A stretch of 64,000 bases of DNA from Bacteroides sp. (GCA_014801735.1 JAAVDO010000013.1:62001-126000), one strand, 5' to 3'. Positions 1-9,494 are shown, counted from the first letter of the stretch. Notes: a model not told the origin generated them from the letters alone. Translations and numbers: made by a program.

Positions 1-1590
1 GTCAGCCTGATATCGACCGATGCAGTCAATATCACTCCTGCTGATCACGCAGGCTGCGGAGTTTACGTGAGCCAGAGCGACGTTTCGGATCGCAGCGCAC
101 GGGTGAACGTAAAAGTTAAACTCGACAATGGCAGCGACCGTCCCGCCGACGTGACACTGATAACCGAAATCACCGATGCAGCCGGACGGAGAGTAGCCCG
201 CTCGTCGAAGCCCATCAACCTTTCGCCCCAGGGCATACAGACCCACACAGCCGAATTTACCATAAGCAAACCGCATCTGTGGCAGGGAATCGAGGACCCG
301 TATCTATACAAAGTCACGGCGAGCGTGATGAAAGGCGACAGCATAGCTGACCGCGTGGAGCAGCCGCTGGGTCTGCGCCATTTCGAGGCACGTGCGGGCG
401 AGGGATTCTTCCTCAACGGGAAGCGTTATCCAATGAGGGGAGTGACCAGGCATCAAGACCGTGAGGGATTAGGAAGCGCATTGACTAACCGGGAGCATGA
501 CGAAGATCTTGACATGATCATGGATATCGGGGCGACAACAGTGAGATTCGCCCATTACCAGCAGTCGGACTACATATACTCGCGTTGCGATTCGCTCGGA
601 CTCATAATATGGGCCGAGATACCGTTTGTGAACCGTGTGACAGGGCAGGAGTGGGAGAACGCCCATTCGCAACTGCGCGAACTGATAAGGCAAAGCTACA
701 ACCATCCGAGTATCTACGTGTGGGGACTGCATAACGAAGTGTATTCGCCCACTGACTACACGGCGCGGCTCACAGCTTCGCTACACGATCTGGCGAAAAC
801 CGAGGACCCGGGCAGAATGACTGCCGCCGTAAACGGATATGGCATCGCGATGCATCCGGTGAACCAGCAGGCCGATATACAGGGTATGAACCGATACTTC
901 GGATGGTATGAGAAAGAGATTCCGGATATCGATCAGTGGATAGAAGGACTCGAAAAGGAATATCCATGGCAGCGGCTGATGCTCACGGAGTATGGTGCCG
1001 ATGGCAATCCGGAACACCAGACCGAGCTTCTTGAAGAATCGCTGAACTGGACCCTTCCGTACTATCCCGAAACATTTCAGACCAAAACGCATGAATATCA
1101 CTGGAGTGTGATAGAACGACATCCATATATCATAGCATCCTATCTATGGAATCTGTTTGATTTCGCCTGTCCGATGTGGAGCCGCGGTGGAGTAGCGGCA
1201 CGTAATCTGAAAGGACTGGTGAGCTTCGACCGCAAGCAGAAGAAAGACTCCTACTACTGGTATAAGGCAAACTGGAGCAAGAATCCGGTGTTGTACATCA
1301 CTCAGCGGCGTAACAGGGAGCGAGAACGACGCAGCACCTCGATAACAGTTTATTCAAACTGCGGTATGCCCGAAGTGACATTGAACGGGAAGGCTCTGCC
1401 GGCACCGAGACAGGGCTACACACGGGTGCACTGGATATTTGACAACGTCACACTTGACGACGGACTGAACACGATAACGGCAACCTCGCCCGACGGGCGG
1501 CAAACAGACTCGATAGAGTGGAACTATGAGGGTGAGGCTGACCGCTCTCCGGCCCGATACGTGAACCGCTCGACACACGCGGGCTTCTGA
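1..1590 (+). CDS. Glycoside hydrolase family 2 protein (beta-galactosidase type), 5' end outside window
   Basis: The reading frame is open from base 1, so the first methionine and the sugar-binding N-terminal domain lie upstream; 529 codons are visible. The fragment opens in a GH2 jelly-roll/beta-sandwich and runs into a TIM barrel (about fragment residues 115-400). The two GH2 catalytic glutamates are recognisable: the acid/base in GLHNEV (residue 246, bases 736-738) and the nucleophile in LTEYGADG (residue 330, bases 988-990). A final beta-sandwich (about 420-520) contains a VTLNGKALP-type segment usual for C-terminal domains of Bacteroides GH2 enzymes. The family hydrolyses terminal beta-galactosides or related sugars from glycans, normally in the periplasm. 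The exact substrate cannot be told from this part. It ends about 100 bp before the RSH gene, which has its own promoter. Confidence 0.9.
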   Translation, partial: VSLISTDAVNITPADHAGCGVYVSQSDVSDRSARVNVKVKLDNGSDRPADVTLITEITDAAGRRVARSSKPINLSPQGIQTHTAEFTISKPHLWQGIEDPYLYKVTASVMKGDSIADRVEQPLGLRHFEARAGEGFFLNGKRYPMRGVTRHQDREGLGSALTNREHDEDLDMIMDIGATTVRFAHYQQSDYIYSRCDSLGLIIWAEIPFVNRVTGQEWENAHSQLRELIRQSYNHPSIYVWGLHNEVYSPTDYTARLTASLHDLAKTEDPGRMTAAVNGYGIAMHPVNQQADIQGMNRYFGWYEKEIPDIDQWIEGLEKEYPWQRLMLTEYGADGNPEHQTELLEESLNWTLPYYPETFQTKTHEYHWSVIERHPYIIASYLWNLFDFACPMWSRGGVAARNLKGLVSFDRKQKKDSYYWYKANWSKNPVLYITQRRNRERERRSTSITVYSNCGMPEVTLNGKALPAPRQGYTRVHWIFDNVTLDDGLNTITATSPDGRQTDSIEWNYEGEADRSPARYVNRSTHAGF

Positions 1591-1624
1591 TCGCTACGGT
1601 TTCTCAGGGGCACAAGAAAAAAAG

Positions 1625-1654
1625 TTGAAAAGTCAAAAAAAATGTATAAATTTG
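1625..1654 (+). promoter_or_regulatory. Bacteroidetes-type promoter for the RSH gene
   Basis: TTG at 1625-1627 is followed after 19 bases by TAAATTTG at 1647-1654, matching the Bacteroidales -33/-7 consensus TTTG / TAnnTTTG. The ATG of the RSH gene lies 34 bases downstream. Confidence 0.7.
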
Positions 1655-1688
1655 CAGTTGCCCGCTGCAAACCAACGGGAACGGAGCC

Positions 1689-3587
1689 ATGGAACAGAAT
1701 TATGACGCGCTGATAGAGCAGAGAGCCCAACATGTGATGGACGTGATGAGAAGCCGCACGTCGGACGAAGATATGAAGAGACTTCGCAGGGCATTTGAAC
1801 TTGCCCGGGAGGCCCACGCGCCTCAGCGCCGCAAGACGGGCGAGCCCTACATCCTTCATCCCATCGCCGTGGCCACCATAGCGGCCGAAGAGCTGATGCT
1901 CGATCCTAATCCGGTGATTGCAGCGTTTCTGCACGACGTGGTCGAAGATACTCCGCACAGTCTTGAGGAAATACGCGAGGAATTCGGTGATGACGTGGCT
2001 TTTCTTGTCGGAGCGGTTACGAAGCAGAAGAAAGACCGCTATGAAATGTCGAAGCAGCTCGACAACTTCAAGCAGATGCTCGGATCGGTGGCCTATGACA
2101 TAAGGGCTATACTGGTGAAACTGGCCGACCGACTGCACAATATGCGCACCCTCTCGTCGATGCGGCCCGACAAGCAGATGAAAATAGCCGGAGAAACCGA
2201 CTATTTCTATGCTCCGCTCGCCAACCGTCTGGGGCTGTATCATGTGAAGACGGAGCTTGAGAATCTGAGCTTCCGGTTCAGGTGTCCGCACGAATACGAG
2301 CAGCTCGTTGCAATGATAGAGAGCGACTACCGGATTCAGCAGGAACGACTGCAGACATTCTGCTATGAGATAAAGGGCACGCTGGCAGCTGTAGGAATCG
2401 ATGTGACGGTCTACATCGAATACAGAAAGCCATACAGCGTGTGGCGCAAGATGAAGAAATATGGCGACGATTTCAATCACCTGAAATACCGTCATTTCAC
2501 CGAGATCATATTCGACACGCCGGAAGGAATGTCGGAGAAAGATATGGCTCTGAAAATATACAGCGTGCTGACCGACCGCTTCAAGGAGAAACCGGGTGGC
2601 ATCACCAACTATATAGATTCGCCGAAGGAGAACGGTTATCAGAGTTTCCATGTGAAACTGCTCGCCGATTTCGGCCGCTGGCAGGAGGTGCATATCAGTT
2701 CGCGCAGAATGATCAGGGACTCGCGCCTGGGTTGCGTGGCCGAGGAGCGCAGCGACGACGGCATAGGGCGTTGGATCGAGAAGTTCAAAAAGATATTACG
2801 CGACATAGCCGAAAACGGCAGTGACGGTGCAAACTTCATAGAGCGGGTGGCGATGTCGTTCTACAACGACGACATAATGACTTTCACACCCAAGGGAATG
2901 CCTGTGGTGCTTCCTCAGCGGTCGACGGTGATTGACTTTGCCTATGAGGTGCGACCCGATCTTGGCGAGCATGCCAAATATGCGCGTATAAACGGTTTTC
3001 TGAGTTCGATCAAGGCTCCACTGAGACGCGGCGACGTTGTTGAAATCTTTACTGACCCGGCATGTGAGCCACAGCCCGACTGGCTCGATGCAGCCGTGAG
3101 CTACAAAGCCCGCAATGCGATAACCAATTATCTCGAAAGTCTGCCGAAACCGGAGTTTCACCGGTGTGAGATATGCGGCCCGATTCCGGGCGAGGAGGTG
3201 ATAGGCTTCAGAGAGCCCGACGGAGGCATAACAATACACAAGCGCGACTGTCGCGAAGCTATCAGGCTCGCTTCGCAGCAGGGAGACGACATAGTTTCGG
3301 TAGACTATCGTTCGGACGGTAAAACGCTCTATCCGGTTGCTGTCGTGATAAAAGCTGTCGACAGATATCATCTGTTTGTCGATCTGGTAGACGGCATATC
3401 AAACCATCTGAATCTTTCGATAGGAAGCGTGAACACCCGCACCGTAGATTCGATCTCGACGATAACAATAACTTTCGCGGTTCACGATTACGAAGAGCTA
3501 CGGTCGATAATACGTCATATCTCTGCGATACCCGGAGTTGATGAAGTGAAGGTGATGGACCCTGATAAGGTTGAAAATCAAAAGTAA
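1689..3587 (+). CDS. RelA/SpoT homologue (RSH), hydrolase intact, synthetase degenerate
   Basis: A 632-residue long-RSH alarmone enzyme, shorter than the usual ~730. The N-terminal HD hydrolase domain (about 35-200) keeps H57, the H82-D83 pair (AFLHDVVEDT) and D147 in LADRLHNMRTL, so (p)ppGpp hydrolysis is expected. The central synthetase-like domain (about 240-370) is eroded: the RxKxxYSIYRKM motif survives as RKPYSVWRKM and Y317 in NGYQSFH is kept. However, the segment that should carry the catalytic Asp (DLxAIR) reads KYRHFTEIIF, the EVQIRT motif is EVHISS, and HEIAExGxAAHW is absent. A TGS domain (about 396-457), a Cys/His segment (CEICGP...KRDC) and a C-terminal ACT domain (about 555-632) follow. 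My inference is a mainly or purely hydrolytic, SpoT-like role in the stringent response. A macro-like gene follows after 8 nt, probably co-transcribed. Confidence 0.9.
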   Translation: MEQNYDALIEQRAQHVMDVMRSRTSDEDMKRLRRAFELAREAHAPQRRKTGEPYILHPIAVATIAAEELMLDPNPVIAAFLHDVVEDTPHSLEEIREEFGDDVAFLVGAVTKQKKDRYEMSKQLDNFKQMLGSVAYDIRAILVKLADRLHNMRTLSSMRPDKQMKIAGETDYFYAPLANRLGLYHVKTELENLSFRFRCPHEYEQLVAMIESDYRIQQERLQTFCYEIKGTLAAVGIDVTVYIEYRKPYSVWRKMKKYGDDFNHLKYRHFTEIIFDTPEGMSEKDMALKIYSVLTDRFKEKPGGITNYIDSPKENGYQSFHVKLLADFGRWQEVHISSRRMIRDSRLGCVAEERSDDGIGRWIEKFKKILRDIAENGSDGANFIERVAMSFYNDDIMTFTPKGMPVVLPQRSTVIDFAYEVRPDLGEHAKYARINGFLSSIKAPLRRGDVVEIFTDPACEPQPDWLDAAVSYKARNAITNYLESLPKPEFHRCEICGPIPGEEVIGFREPDGGITIHKRDCREAIRLASQQGDDIVSVDYRSDGKTLYPVAVVIKAVDRYHLFVDLVDGISNHLNLSIGSVNTRTVDSISTITITFAVHDYEELRSIIRHISAIPGVDEVKVMDPDKVENQK

Positions 3588-3595
3588 AAATAAAG

Positions 3596-4006
3596 ATGAG
3601 AAACTATACCCCGGATAACATCACGGAACTCGGTCCGGACGACATATTTGTGTTTGGCAGCAATCTTGAAGGGATGCACTGCGGCGGAGCTGCCCGAACG
3701 GCAGTAAGGAAATTCGGCGCCATAATGGGCCAGGGTGTAGGGCCGCAGGGTCAGAGCTATGCCATACCGACGATGCAGGGAGGCCCTGAGACGATCAAAC
3801 CTTACGTTGACGATTTTATCAATCTGGCGAGGGAGTGGGATCAGAACACATTCTATGTGACGCGCATAGGCTGTGGTATCGCCGGCATGACCGACGAGCA
3901 GATCGCTCCGCTGTTTGATGAGGCATACGATCTGTATAATGTGCGGCTACCGGAGTCGTTTGCCAGGATTATAGAGCGCAGGCGTCGCGAAGAGGGGCGG
4001 CTGTAA
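3596..4006 (+). CDS. Macro-like (A1S_2505-type) small protein
   Basis: A 136-residue soluble protein. It has the pattern IFVFGSNLEGMHCGGAA, then GAIMGQGVGPQGQSYAIPT, then FYVTRIGCGIAGMTDEQIAPLF. This matches a small phage- and bacteria-borne family (A1S_2505-like) whose glycine-rich loops resemble macro domains that bind ADP-ribose. No biochemical role is assured. It starts 8 nt after the RSH stop codon, so the two probably share a transcript. That pairing would suit a nucleotide- or stress-related job, but this is inference. It converges on the MFS gene, with only 9 bases between the stop codons and no clear terminator in that gap. Confidence 0.7.
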   Translation: MRNYTPDNITELGPDDIFVFGSNLEGMHCGGAARTAVRKFGAIMGQGVGPQGQSYAIPTMQGGPETIKPYVDDFINLAREWDQNTFYVTRIGCGIAGMTDEQIAPLFDEAYDLYNVRLPESFARIIERRRREEGRL

Positions 4007-4015
4007 GACAGAGGG

Positions 4016-5224
4016 CTATGAAGTGTGCAACCGGCGCTCCAGATAAAAACGCCGCGTGGCGAGCAGGAAGAGCAGTGTGCCTGATAGCTGCATACAGGCC
4101 GTGAAGATGAAGGCGGCGTTGTAGCTCACATAGTCTGCAATGAAACCTCCGAACAGTATGCCGAAGCCCATGCCGAGATCCCAGGAGACGAGGATGGAGC
4201 TGTTGGCAGTGCCGCGCTGATCATGACGTGCAACGTGGATAAACATGTTGAGAAAGGCAGGATACATGAGGCCGTTTCCGAGTCCGATGAACATCGCCGA
4301 GAGGAAAAATGACCATGATCCGAGCGAGAGTGCAAAGAGAGCGTATCCGGCCGCCGAAAGGATGACGCCACGGGCGCAGCTTTCGGTGATACGGCCGTTG
4401 CGGAGCGAGCGGGTGCCAAGTAGCCGTGAGATCACAAGTCCGGCCGAAAGCAGCACGAAGAAGAAACCTGTTGAGTCGGAGAGTCCGAGTTGCTGCTGAC
4501 CGTATATAGCCACATAGTTGCTCATCACACCCCAGCAGAGACCGAAAAACAGGATATTGACTGCAAGTAACCATGCACGGCCGAGAAAGAAATGGTCGAG
4601 CGAGAACTTCGGACGCCCCTTAAGGATCTCGCGGGTAGGAATGCGGACAGTGGTAGTGACCCAGAAGCCGATCAGCGCAAGGGCGAACGAGATCCAGAAC
4701 AGCAACGTGAAATTGCCGGTCGCATTATATATCCATAATCCCGACGACGGCGCTATGGCCATCGCGAGGTTGTTGCTGAGACCGTAGAAGCCGATTCCCT
4801 CGTTGCGGCGTGAAGACGGAAGCACATCGATCGCCACGGTTGAATTGGCTACTGTCGACGCTCCGAAGGGAATGCCATGGAGGGTGCGGACAATAGCGAA
4901 CATAAGCAGGGTGCCGGCGCCGACATAGCCGGCAAAAAGGATGAAGAAAACGAAGAAACATATCGACAGCACACGCTTTCGGTTGAAGCTGTCGACAATA
5001 AATCCACTTACCGGACGGATCAGCAGCGTGGCTACAACGTAGCCCGAGAGCACTATGCCTATCGTGCTTTTGTCGGCGTGAAACTGGTTGTCGAGATATA
5101 TCGGCAGCAGCGGGGTGAGGAGATAGAAGGCGAAAAACAAAAGAAAATTGCTTGTCATCACCTTAAGATACTGGTGATTCCAAAGCTTTTCCGTGATCGG
5201 GGTGTTATCGTTTGTGGTACTCAC
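4016..5224 (-). CDS. Major facilitator superfamily transporter
   Basis: About 402 residues and 12 predicted membrane segments, beginning NFLLFFAFYLLTPLLPIYL. The loop after helix 2 carries a DSFNRKRVL segment of the MFS A-motif type. It resembles the drug/arabinose-efflux-like exporters common in Bacteroides; the substrate is unknown. A TTG further upstream (5254) is in frame but lies inside the TAACTTTG promoter box, so it cannot be the start. I chose GTG at 5224, which gives VSTTND...TEKLWNHQYL, similar to family N-termini; ATG at 5158 is the alternative. The gene is transcribed alone and divergently from the winged-helix gene at 5508. Confidence 0.82.
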   Translation of the reverse strand: MSTTNDNTPITEKLWNHQYLKVMTSNFLLFFAFYLLTPLLPIYLDNQFHADKSTIGIVLSGYVVATLLIRPVSGFIVDSFNRKRVLSICFFVFFILFAGYVGAGTLLMFAIVRTLHGIPFGASTVANSTVAIDVLPSSRRNEGIGFYGLSNNLAMAIAPSSGLWIYNATGNFTLLFWISFALALIGFWVTTTVRIPTREILKGRPKFSLDHFFLGRAWLLAVNILFFGLCWGVMSNYVAIYGQQQLGLSDSTGFFFVLLSAGLVISRLLGTRSLRNGRITESCARGVILSAAGYALFALSLGSWSFFLSAMFIGLGNGLMYPAFLNMFIHVARHDQRGTANSSILVSWDLGMGFGILFGGFIADYVSYNAAFIFTACMQLSGTLLFLLATRRFYLERRLHTS

Positions 5225-5251
5225 TTGCTGACTGATGAAAGAAAAGATATG

Positions 5252-5259
5252 CAAAGTTA
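5252..5259 (-). promoter_or_regulatory. -7 promoter box for the MFS gene
   Basis: TAACTTTG read on the minus strand. The expected start of transcription lies about 20 nt before the GTG at 5224. The -33 element is weak (a TTTTCG run near 5280). The box overlaps the TTG that would otherwise extend the reading frame. Confidence 0.55.
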
Positions 5260-5381
5260 GTGATAAACCCGGGAATCCGAAAACCTGTGTGATGCCAGTG
5301 AGGCCGACAATCGCCTGAGGCCATGCAGAGTCGCGTAATTGACAAGGATTAAACCTGTCATGCGTTTTTTTTGTTAGATTA

Positions 5382-5412
5382 TTGATACAATAAACATAAA
5401 TTCGTAAATTTG
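5382..5412 (+). promoter_or_regulatory. Promoter for the winged-helix gene and possibly rsgA
   Basis: TTG at 5382-5384, a 20-base spacer, then TAAATTTG at 5405-5412. This leaves a leader of about 90 nt before the ATG at 5508. Confidence 0.65.
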
Positions 5413-5507
5413 CCGACGGTCGGCAACGTTGCTCTGTGAACGGGACGCGGTGGCGGCAGTCGGTGAGACCAAAATCAAGAGATTGTCTAACCTAAAAAAC
5501 GGAAATC

Positions 5508-5720
5508 ATGAACTCAGAACTCATCGGAAACTGGGCAGGATTGATCTGGAGTGCCCTTAACGAAGCCGACGTGCTCGGCATCAAGCAGATCAAGAAGATC
5601 ACCAAACTCAAAGAAAAGGATATAGCCTACGGTCTGGGGTGGCTGGCCCGCGAAGGCAAGGTGGCCTTTGAGGAGAGTGGTGACGGCAAGGAGATTCTTG
5701 TGCATCTGGTGCAGGAATAA
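5508..5720 (+). CDS. Small winged-helix domain protein (DUF2582-like)
   Basis: Seventy residues forming one compact winged helix: helix 1 around IGNWAGLIWSALNEA, a helix-turn-helix around IKQIKKITKLKEKDIAYGLGWLAREGK, then a beta-wing VAFEESGDGKEILVHLVQ. This matches the short Bacteroidetes DUF2582 family, which is related to winged-helix regulators but contains little else. DNA binding is plausible and unproven. It has its own promoter 90 nt upstream and lies 92 bp before rsgA in the same direction, with no strong terminator between them, so readthrough into rsgA is likely. Confidence 0.8.
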   Translation: MNSELIGNWAGLIWSALNEADVLGIKQIKKITKLKEKDIAYGLGWLAREGKVAFEESGDGKEILVHLVQE

Positions 5721-5812
5721 TATAGAACAGCTGAAGTCCGACAGATGTAGCGCAAAACAGGAGTCTACACCGCCGGGCTTTTTCGTGCAGAAATTAATAT
5801 AAACACCAAGAG

Positions 5813-6754
5813 ATGGAGAAAGGTCTGGTGATAAAAAACACGGGAAGCGCCTACCTTGTGCTTGCCGACAACGGCAGGGAGTACAGCTGCAAGGTGAAGG
5901 GTAATTTCCGCCTGAAAGGTATCCGCACAACCAATCCGGTTGCCGTGGGCGATCATGTGACACTTAGCGTTCTGACCGACAACACAGCTTTCATAACCGA
6001 GATAGAACCACGCCGGAACTATATAATCCGCCGAGCCAGCAATCTGTCGAAAGAGTCGCATATCATCGCCGCAAATCTCGATCAGGCCTTTCTGATTGTT
6101 GCGCTGTCGCATCCTGTCACCTCGACCACTTTCATCGACAGATTTCTTGCCACCGCCGAGGCCTACAGAATTCCGGCAACCATAGTGATCAACAAGACAG
6201 ACATACTCCGTAGCGAGCCCGACGGAGAAGAACTGCTTAAAGCTGTAGCAGTCCTTTACAGGTCGATAGGCTACAGGGTAGTGGAGTGTTCGGCTGTGAG
6301 CGGCGAGGGAATTGACAGCCTCAGAGACCTGCTGCACGACAAGGTGACGCTTCTGTCGGGTAACTCGGGTGTGGGAAAGTCGTCGATCATCAATGCTCTC
6401 ATACCCGGACTGGAGCTGAAGACAGCCGACATCTCGGCCACTCATCTCACCGGTATGCACACCACTACTTTTTCGGAGATGTTTCCGATACCGGGCGGTG
6501 GATATATAATAGATACCCCCGGTGTGAAAGGTTTCGGAACGATCGATTTTGATGCGCATGAGGTGTCGCATTTCTTTCCTGAGATATTCGAGGCTTCCCA
6601 CGACTGCCGCTATGGTGACTGCACTCACACGCATGAGCCGGGCTGCGCTGTGCTCAATGCTCTCGAAGAATACCGGATAGCCCAGTCGCGCTATGCCAGC
6701 TATCTGTCGATACTTGAGGACACGACTCCCGATAAATACAGGAAGCCATATTGA
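5813..6754 (+). CDS. rsgA: Ribosome small-subunit-dependent GTPase A
   Basis: A 313-residue circularly permuted GTPase that helps late maturation of the 30S subunit. An N-terminal OB fold (about 1-70) is followed by the G domain in permuted order: G4 NKTD at 127-130, then the P-loop GNSGVGKS at 183-190, a switch region near 208-222, and G3 DTPG at 234-237. The C-terminal zinc finger is visible as C265, C270, nearby histidines and C278. Length and motif order are typical of RsgA/YjeQ. It sits downstream of the winged-helix gene and upstream of an endonuclease/phosphatase-family lipoprotein in the same direction. Confidence 0.96.
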   Translation: MEKGLVIKNTGSAYLVLADNGREYSCKVKGNFRLKGIRTTNPVAVGDHVTLSVLTDNTAFITEIEPRRNYIIRRASNLSKESHIIAANLDQAFLIVALSHPVTSTTFIDRFLATAEAYRIPATIVINKTDILRSEPDGEELLKAVAVLYRSIGYRVVECSAVSGEGIDSLRDLLHDKVTLLSGNSGVGKSSIINALIPGLELKTADISATHLTGMHTTTFSEMFPIPGGGYIIDTPGVKGFGTIDFDAHEVSHFFPEIFEASHDCRYGDCTHTHEPGCAVLNALEEYRIAQSRYASYLSILEDTTPDKYRKPY

Positions 6755-6842
6755 GCGGCCTGTGATGCTTTCGGTCCGGCGTATGCGGCCCGGATTCTGA
6801 AGAACTTTAATCAATATCTATCAAATAACAACTTAAATCATT

Positions 6843-7589
6843 ATGCTGAAGAAAATTGGCTTGCCGGTGCTGCTGGCTGCAATGATGCTCGCGCTGACCT
6901 CTTGCGGAAAAGAGGTGAAGATCATGAGTTATAACGTGCGTAATGGCCGCGGCCTTGACGACGTGCGCAACACGGAGCGCACGGCCACGGTCATCAAGAA
7001 CCTGAATCCGGATGTTGTTGCGCTTCAGGAGCTCGACAGCATGACTCAACGCAGCGGAACAACTTACGTGCTCGGCGAACTTGCCGAGCTCACAGGAATG
7101 ACGGCCACATTTTCCCCGGCGATCGACTATGACGGTGGCAAATATGGCGTCGGGATATTGAGCCGCAAGGAGCCGCTGTCGGTCGCCCGCTACAGTCTGC
7201 CCGGACGCGAGGAAGAGCGAGCGATGGTCGTGGCCGAATTCGAGGACTATTATTTCGGATGCACTCATCTGTCGCTGACAGCCGACGACAGCTATGAGAG
7301 TGCAAAGATTATCTGCGATATAGCCCGCTGGTTGCAGAAACCGTTCTTTCTGGCCGGCGACTTCAATTCTTATCCCGACTCGCCTACAGTGAAAGAACTT
7401 GAGAAACTTTTCAGGGTAATATCATCGAAAGACGAGTTTACCTTTCCTGCCGATACCCCCAACGAGACAATCGACTATATAATTGTCTATGAACCTGCCG
7501 GGTGTACGGTGAGCGAGAGCAGCTACATGGTGGTCAATGAGCCGGCGGCTTCAGATCATCGGCCTATAGTTGCGGAAGTGAAGATCTAA
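6843..7589 (+). CDS. Endonuclease/exonuclease/phosphatase-family lipoprotein
   Basis: A 248-residue protein with a lipoprotein signal (lipobox ALTSC, lipidated Cys21), so it should be anchored in the envelope. The mature part is a DNase I-like EEP domain. IMSYNVRNG starts it, LQELD gives the metal-binding Glu, LAGDFNSYPDS gives the Asp/Asn pair, and SDHRPIV supplies the terminal catalytic Asp-His. Envelope-anchored family members in Bacteroides act on nucleic acids or phosphodiesters such as sugar or lipid phosphates; the substrate is not deducible here. It is probably co-directional with rsgA across an 88-bp gap; no TAnnTTTG box is evident in that gap. Confidence 0.88.
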   Translation: MLKKIGLPVLLAAMMLALTSCGKEVKIMSYNVRNGRGLDDVRNTERTATVIKNLNPDVVALQELDSMTQRSGTTYVLGELAELTGMTATFSPAIDYDGGKYGVGILSRKEPLSVARYSLPGREEERAMVVAEFEDYYFGCTHLSLTADDSYESAKIICDIARWLQKPFFLAGDFNSYPDSPTVKELEKLFRVISSKDEFTFPADTPNETIDYIIVYEPAGCTVSESSYMVVNEPAASDHRPIVAEVKI

Positions 7590-7634
7590 CGCTGATGCCG
7601 GATAACGGTGAATACCGAAAGGCGGAAGAAAGCA

Positions 7635-7664
7635 TTGGGGAGTGGAGAAAATTCACTAACTTTG
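7635..7664 (+). promoter_or_regulatory. Promoter for the SulP transporter gene
   Basis: TTG at 7635-7637, a 19-base spacer, then TAACTTTG at 7657-7664. The ATG is about 68 nt downstream. Confidence 0.7.
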
Positions 7665-7732
7665 CGCTTCGTTAAGCGTATTTCACATTTCCAAGACAGG
7701 CAAACGGTTGCCTGTAAAGCAATTAGCAAGGT

Positions 7733-9436
7733 ATGAATTTCTCAGGACCAATCGATTACAAGCCGAAGCTCTTCACAGCTCTGCGGGGCTACAACATGGA
7801 GCGGTTCAAATCGGATCTCGTAGCCGGAATCGTAGTAGGAATCGTAGCTCTGCCGCTGGCAATAGCTTTCGGCATAGCGAGCGGAGTGAGCCCCACAGTG
7901 GGCCTAATCACTGCCATTATAGGCGGTTTCATTGTCTCGGCGGCCGGTGGCTGCTCGGTGCAGATAGGAGGCCCGACAGGTGCCTTTATCGTAATAGTCT
8001 ATAGCATTATAGCGACTTACGGTCTTCAAGGACTGGCTATAGCCACGCTGATGGCGGGTGTAATACTGGTGTTGCTCGGATTGTTTCATCTGGGTACCGT
8101 CATCAAATTTATCCCCTATCCTATCGTAGTAGGATTTACGGCGGGTATCGCTCTGACCATCTTCTCGACACAGATCAACGACTTCTTCGGCCTCGGGCTG
8201 AAAGATATCCCAAGCGAATTTATCCCGAAATGGGGTATGTATTTCCGCAATTTCGGCAACATCAACCTGCCAACGCTCGGTGTAGGACTCGTATCGCTCG
8301 CGATCATAGTGTTCACACCTAAAGTGAGCAAGCGACTGCCCGGCGCACTTCTCGCCATCATCATCGTCACTGCTGCAGTGGCTCTGCTCTCTAAGAGTTT
8401 CCCGGCGCTTGCCGTTGAGACCATCGGCGACCGTTTCGGGTCGCTTCCTACGGATATTCCCCAGCCGCATGGTTTCGAACTGAATATGGCGACGATCAAT
8501 CTTCTGCTGCCGTCGGCATTCACTATCGCAGTCCTCGGTGCTATCGAGTCGCTGCTGTCGGCAACGGTAGCCGATGGTGTGACCGGCTCGCGCACCAACT
8601 CGAATACCGAACTCATCGGCCAGGGACTTGCAAATATCGTGGTGCCGTTTTTCGGAGGTATTCCCGTGACGGGAGCCATCGCGCGCACCATGACCAACAT
8701 CTCCAACGGTGGCCGCACACCCGTAGCCGGAATCATCCACGCCGGCGTGCTGGTGCTGATATTCCTGTTCCTGATGCCGCTGATCAATCTTGTGCCTATG
8801 GCCTGCCTCGCGGCTGTGCTTATAAGCGTGAGCTACAACATGAGCGGCTGGCGCACCGTCAGGTCGATATTCCACAATCCTAAGAGCGACATCTCGGTGC
8901 TTGTTGTCACGTTCCTGCTCACCGTGGTGTTTGACCTTACGATTGCAATCGAGATCGGCCTTCTGCTTGCCATCATCCTGTTTCTGCGCCGCGTCATGGA
9001 GAACACTCAGATCCGCGCATACAGCGGTCAGCTTGATATAGCCGAGGGCACCGAGACTACTACCAGCGAGCTGCTCGACGTGGCCAAGGGTGTAGAGGTG
9101 TATGAGATCGACGGTCCGTTCTTCTTCGGTATCGCTACGAAGTTCGACGAGATGATGCGAATCACCATGGGCGAAAAACCCATAGTGAGAATCATAAGAA
9201 TGCGCAAGGTTCCATTCATCGACGCCACGGGTCTGCATAACCTTGAGACACTCATCAACATGAGCCGTGAGCTTGACATTCACGTAGTGCTCTCGGGTGT
9301 GCAGGAGAAAGTGCGTCAGTCGCTTGATTCAGCGGGCATCACGTCGCGACTGGGCAGCGACCACGTGTGCGACCACATCACCAAGGCCGTGGCGATGGCA
9401 AACAAAATCGTGGCCAAGACCGAAGCGTCGAGATAG
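7733..9436 (+). CDS. SulP-family inorganic anion transporter with STAS domain
   Basis: A 567-residue inner-membrane protein. The N-terminal ~430 residues form the SulP/SLC26 core with many hydrophobic helices, beginning VAGIVVGIVALPLAIAFGIASG. The signature GGCSVQIGGPTGAFI follows near residues 75-95. The C-terminal ~120 residues are a cytoplasmic STAS domain with the anti-sigma-antagonist-like loop VPFIDATGLHNLE. Family members carry sulfate, bicarbonate or other anions, and this one could be any of these. It is monocistronic with its own promoter. A weak hairpin lies at 9474-9494 downstream. Confidence 0.93.
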   Translation: MNFSGPIDYKPKLFTALRGYNMERFKSDLVAGIVVGIVALPLAIAFGIASGVSPTVGLITAIIGGFIVSAAGGCSVQIGGPTGAFIVIVYSIIATYGLQGLAIATLMAGVILVLLGLFHLGTVIKFIPYPIVVGFTAGIALTIFSTQINDFFGLGLKDIPSEFIPKWGMYFRNFGNINLPTLGVGLVSLAIIVFTPKVSKRLPGALLAIIIVTAAVALLSKSFPALAVETIGDRFGSLPTDIPQPHGFELNMATINLLLPSAFTIAVLGAIESLLSATVADGVTGSRTNSNTELIGQGLANIVVPFFGGIPVTGAIARTMTNISNGGRTPVAGIIHAGVLVLIFLFLMPLINLVPMACLAAVLISVSYNMSGWRTVRSIFHNPKSDISVLVVTFLLTVVFDLTIAIEIGLLLAIILFLRRVMENTQIRAYSGQLDIAEGTETTTSELLDVAKGVEVYEIDGPFFFGIATKFDEMMRITMGEKPIVRIIRMRKVPFIDATGLHNLETLINMSRELDIHVVLSGVQEKVRQSLDSAGITSRLGSDHVCDHITKAVAMANKIVAKTEASR

Positions 9437-9473
9437 ATGACCGTAAATCAAGAAAAATGTTAAGGAAAAGCGG

Positions 9474-9494
9474 CACAATCGTACAAAAATTGTG
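9474..9494 (+). terminator. Possible weak terminator hairpin after the SulP gene
   Basis: CACAAT at 9474-9479 pairs with ATTGTG at 9489-9494. A short T-rich stretch follows. Only six base pairs, so this is a weak call. Confidence 0.3.

Noticed and set aside
1524..2693. 389-codon minus-strand open frame opposite the RSH gene
   Set aside because: It is antisense to a gene with complete HD and TGS motifs and has no recognisable protein pattern; a high-GC shadow.
5225..5254. TTG start at 5254 for the MFS gene
   Set aside because: It falls inside the TAACTTTG -7 box, so it would not be in the mRNA.
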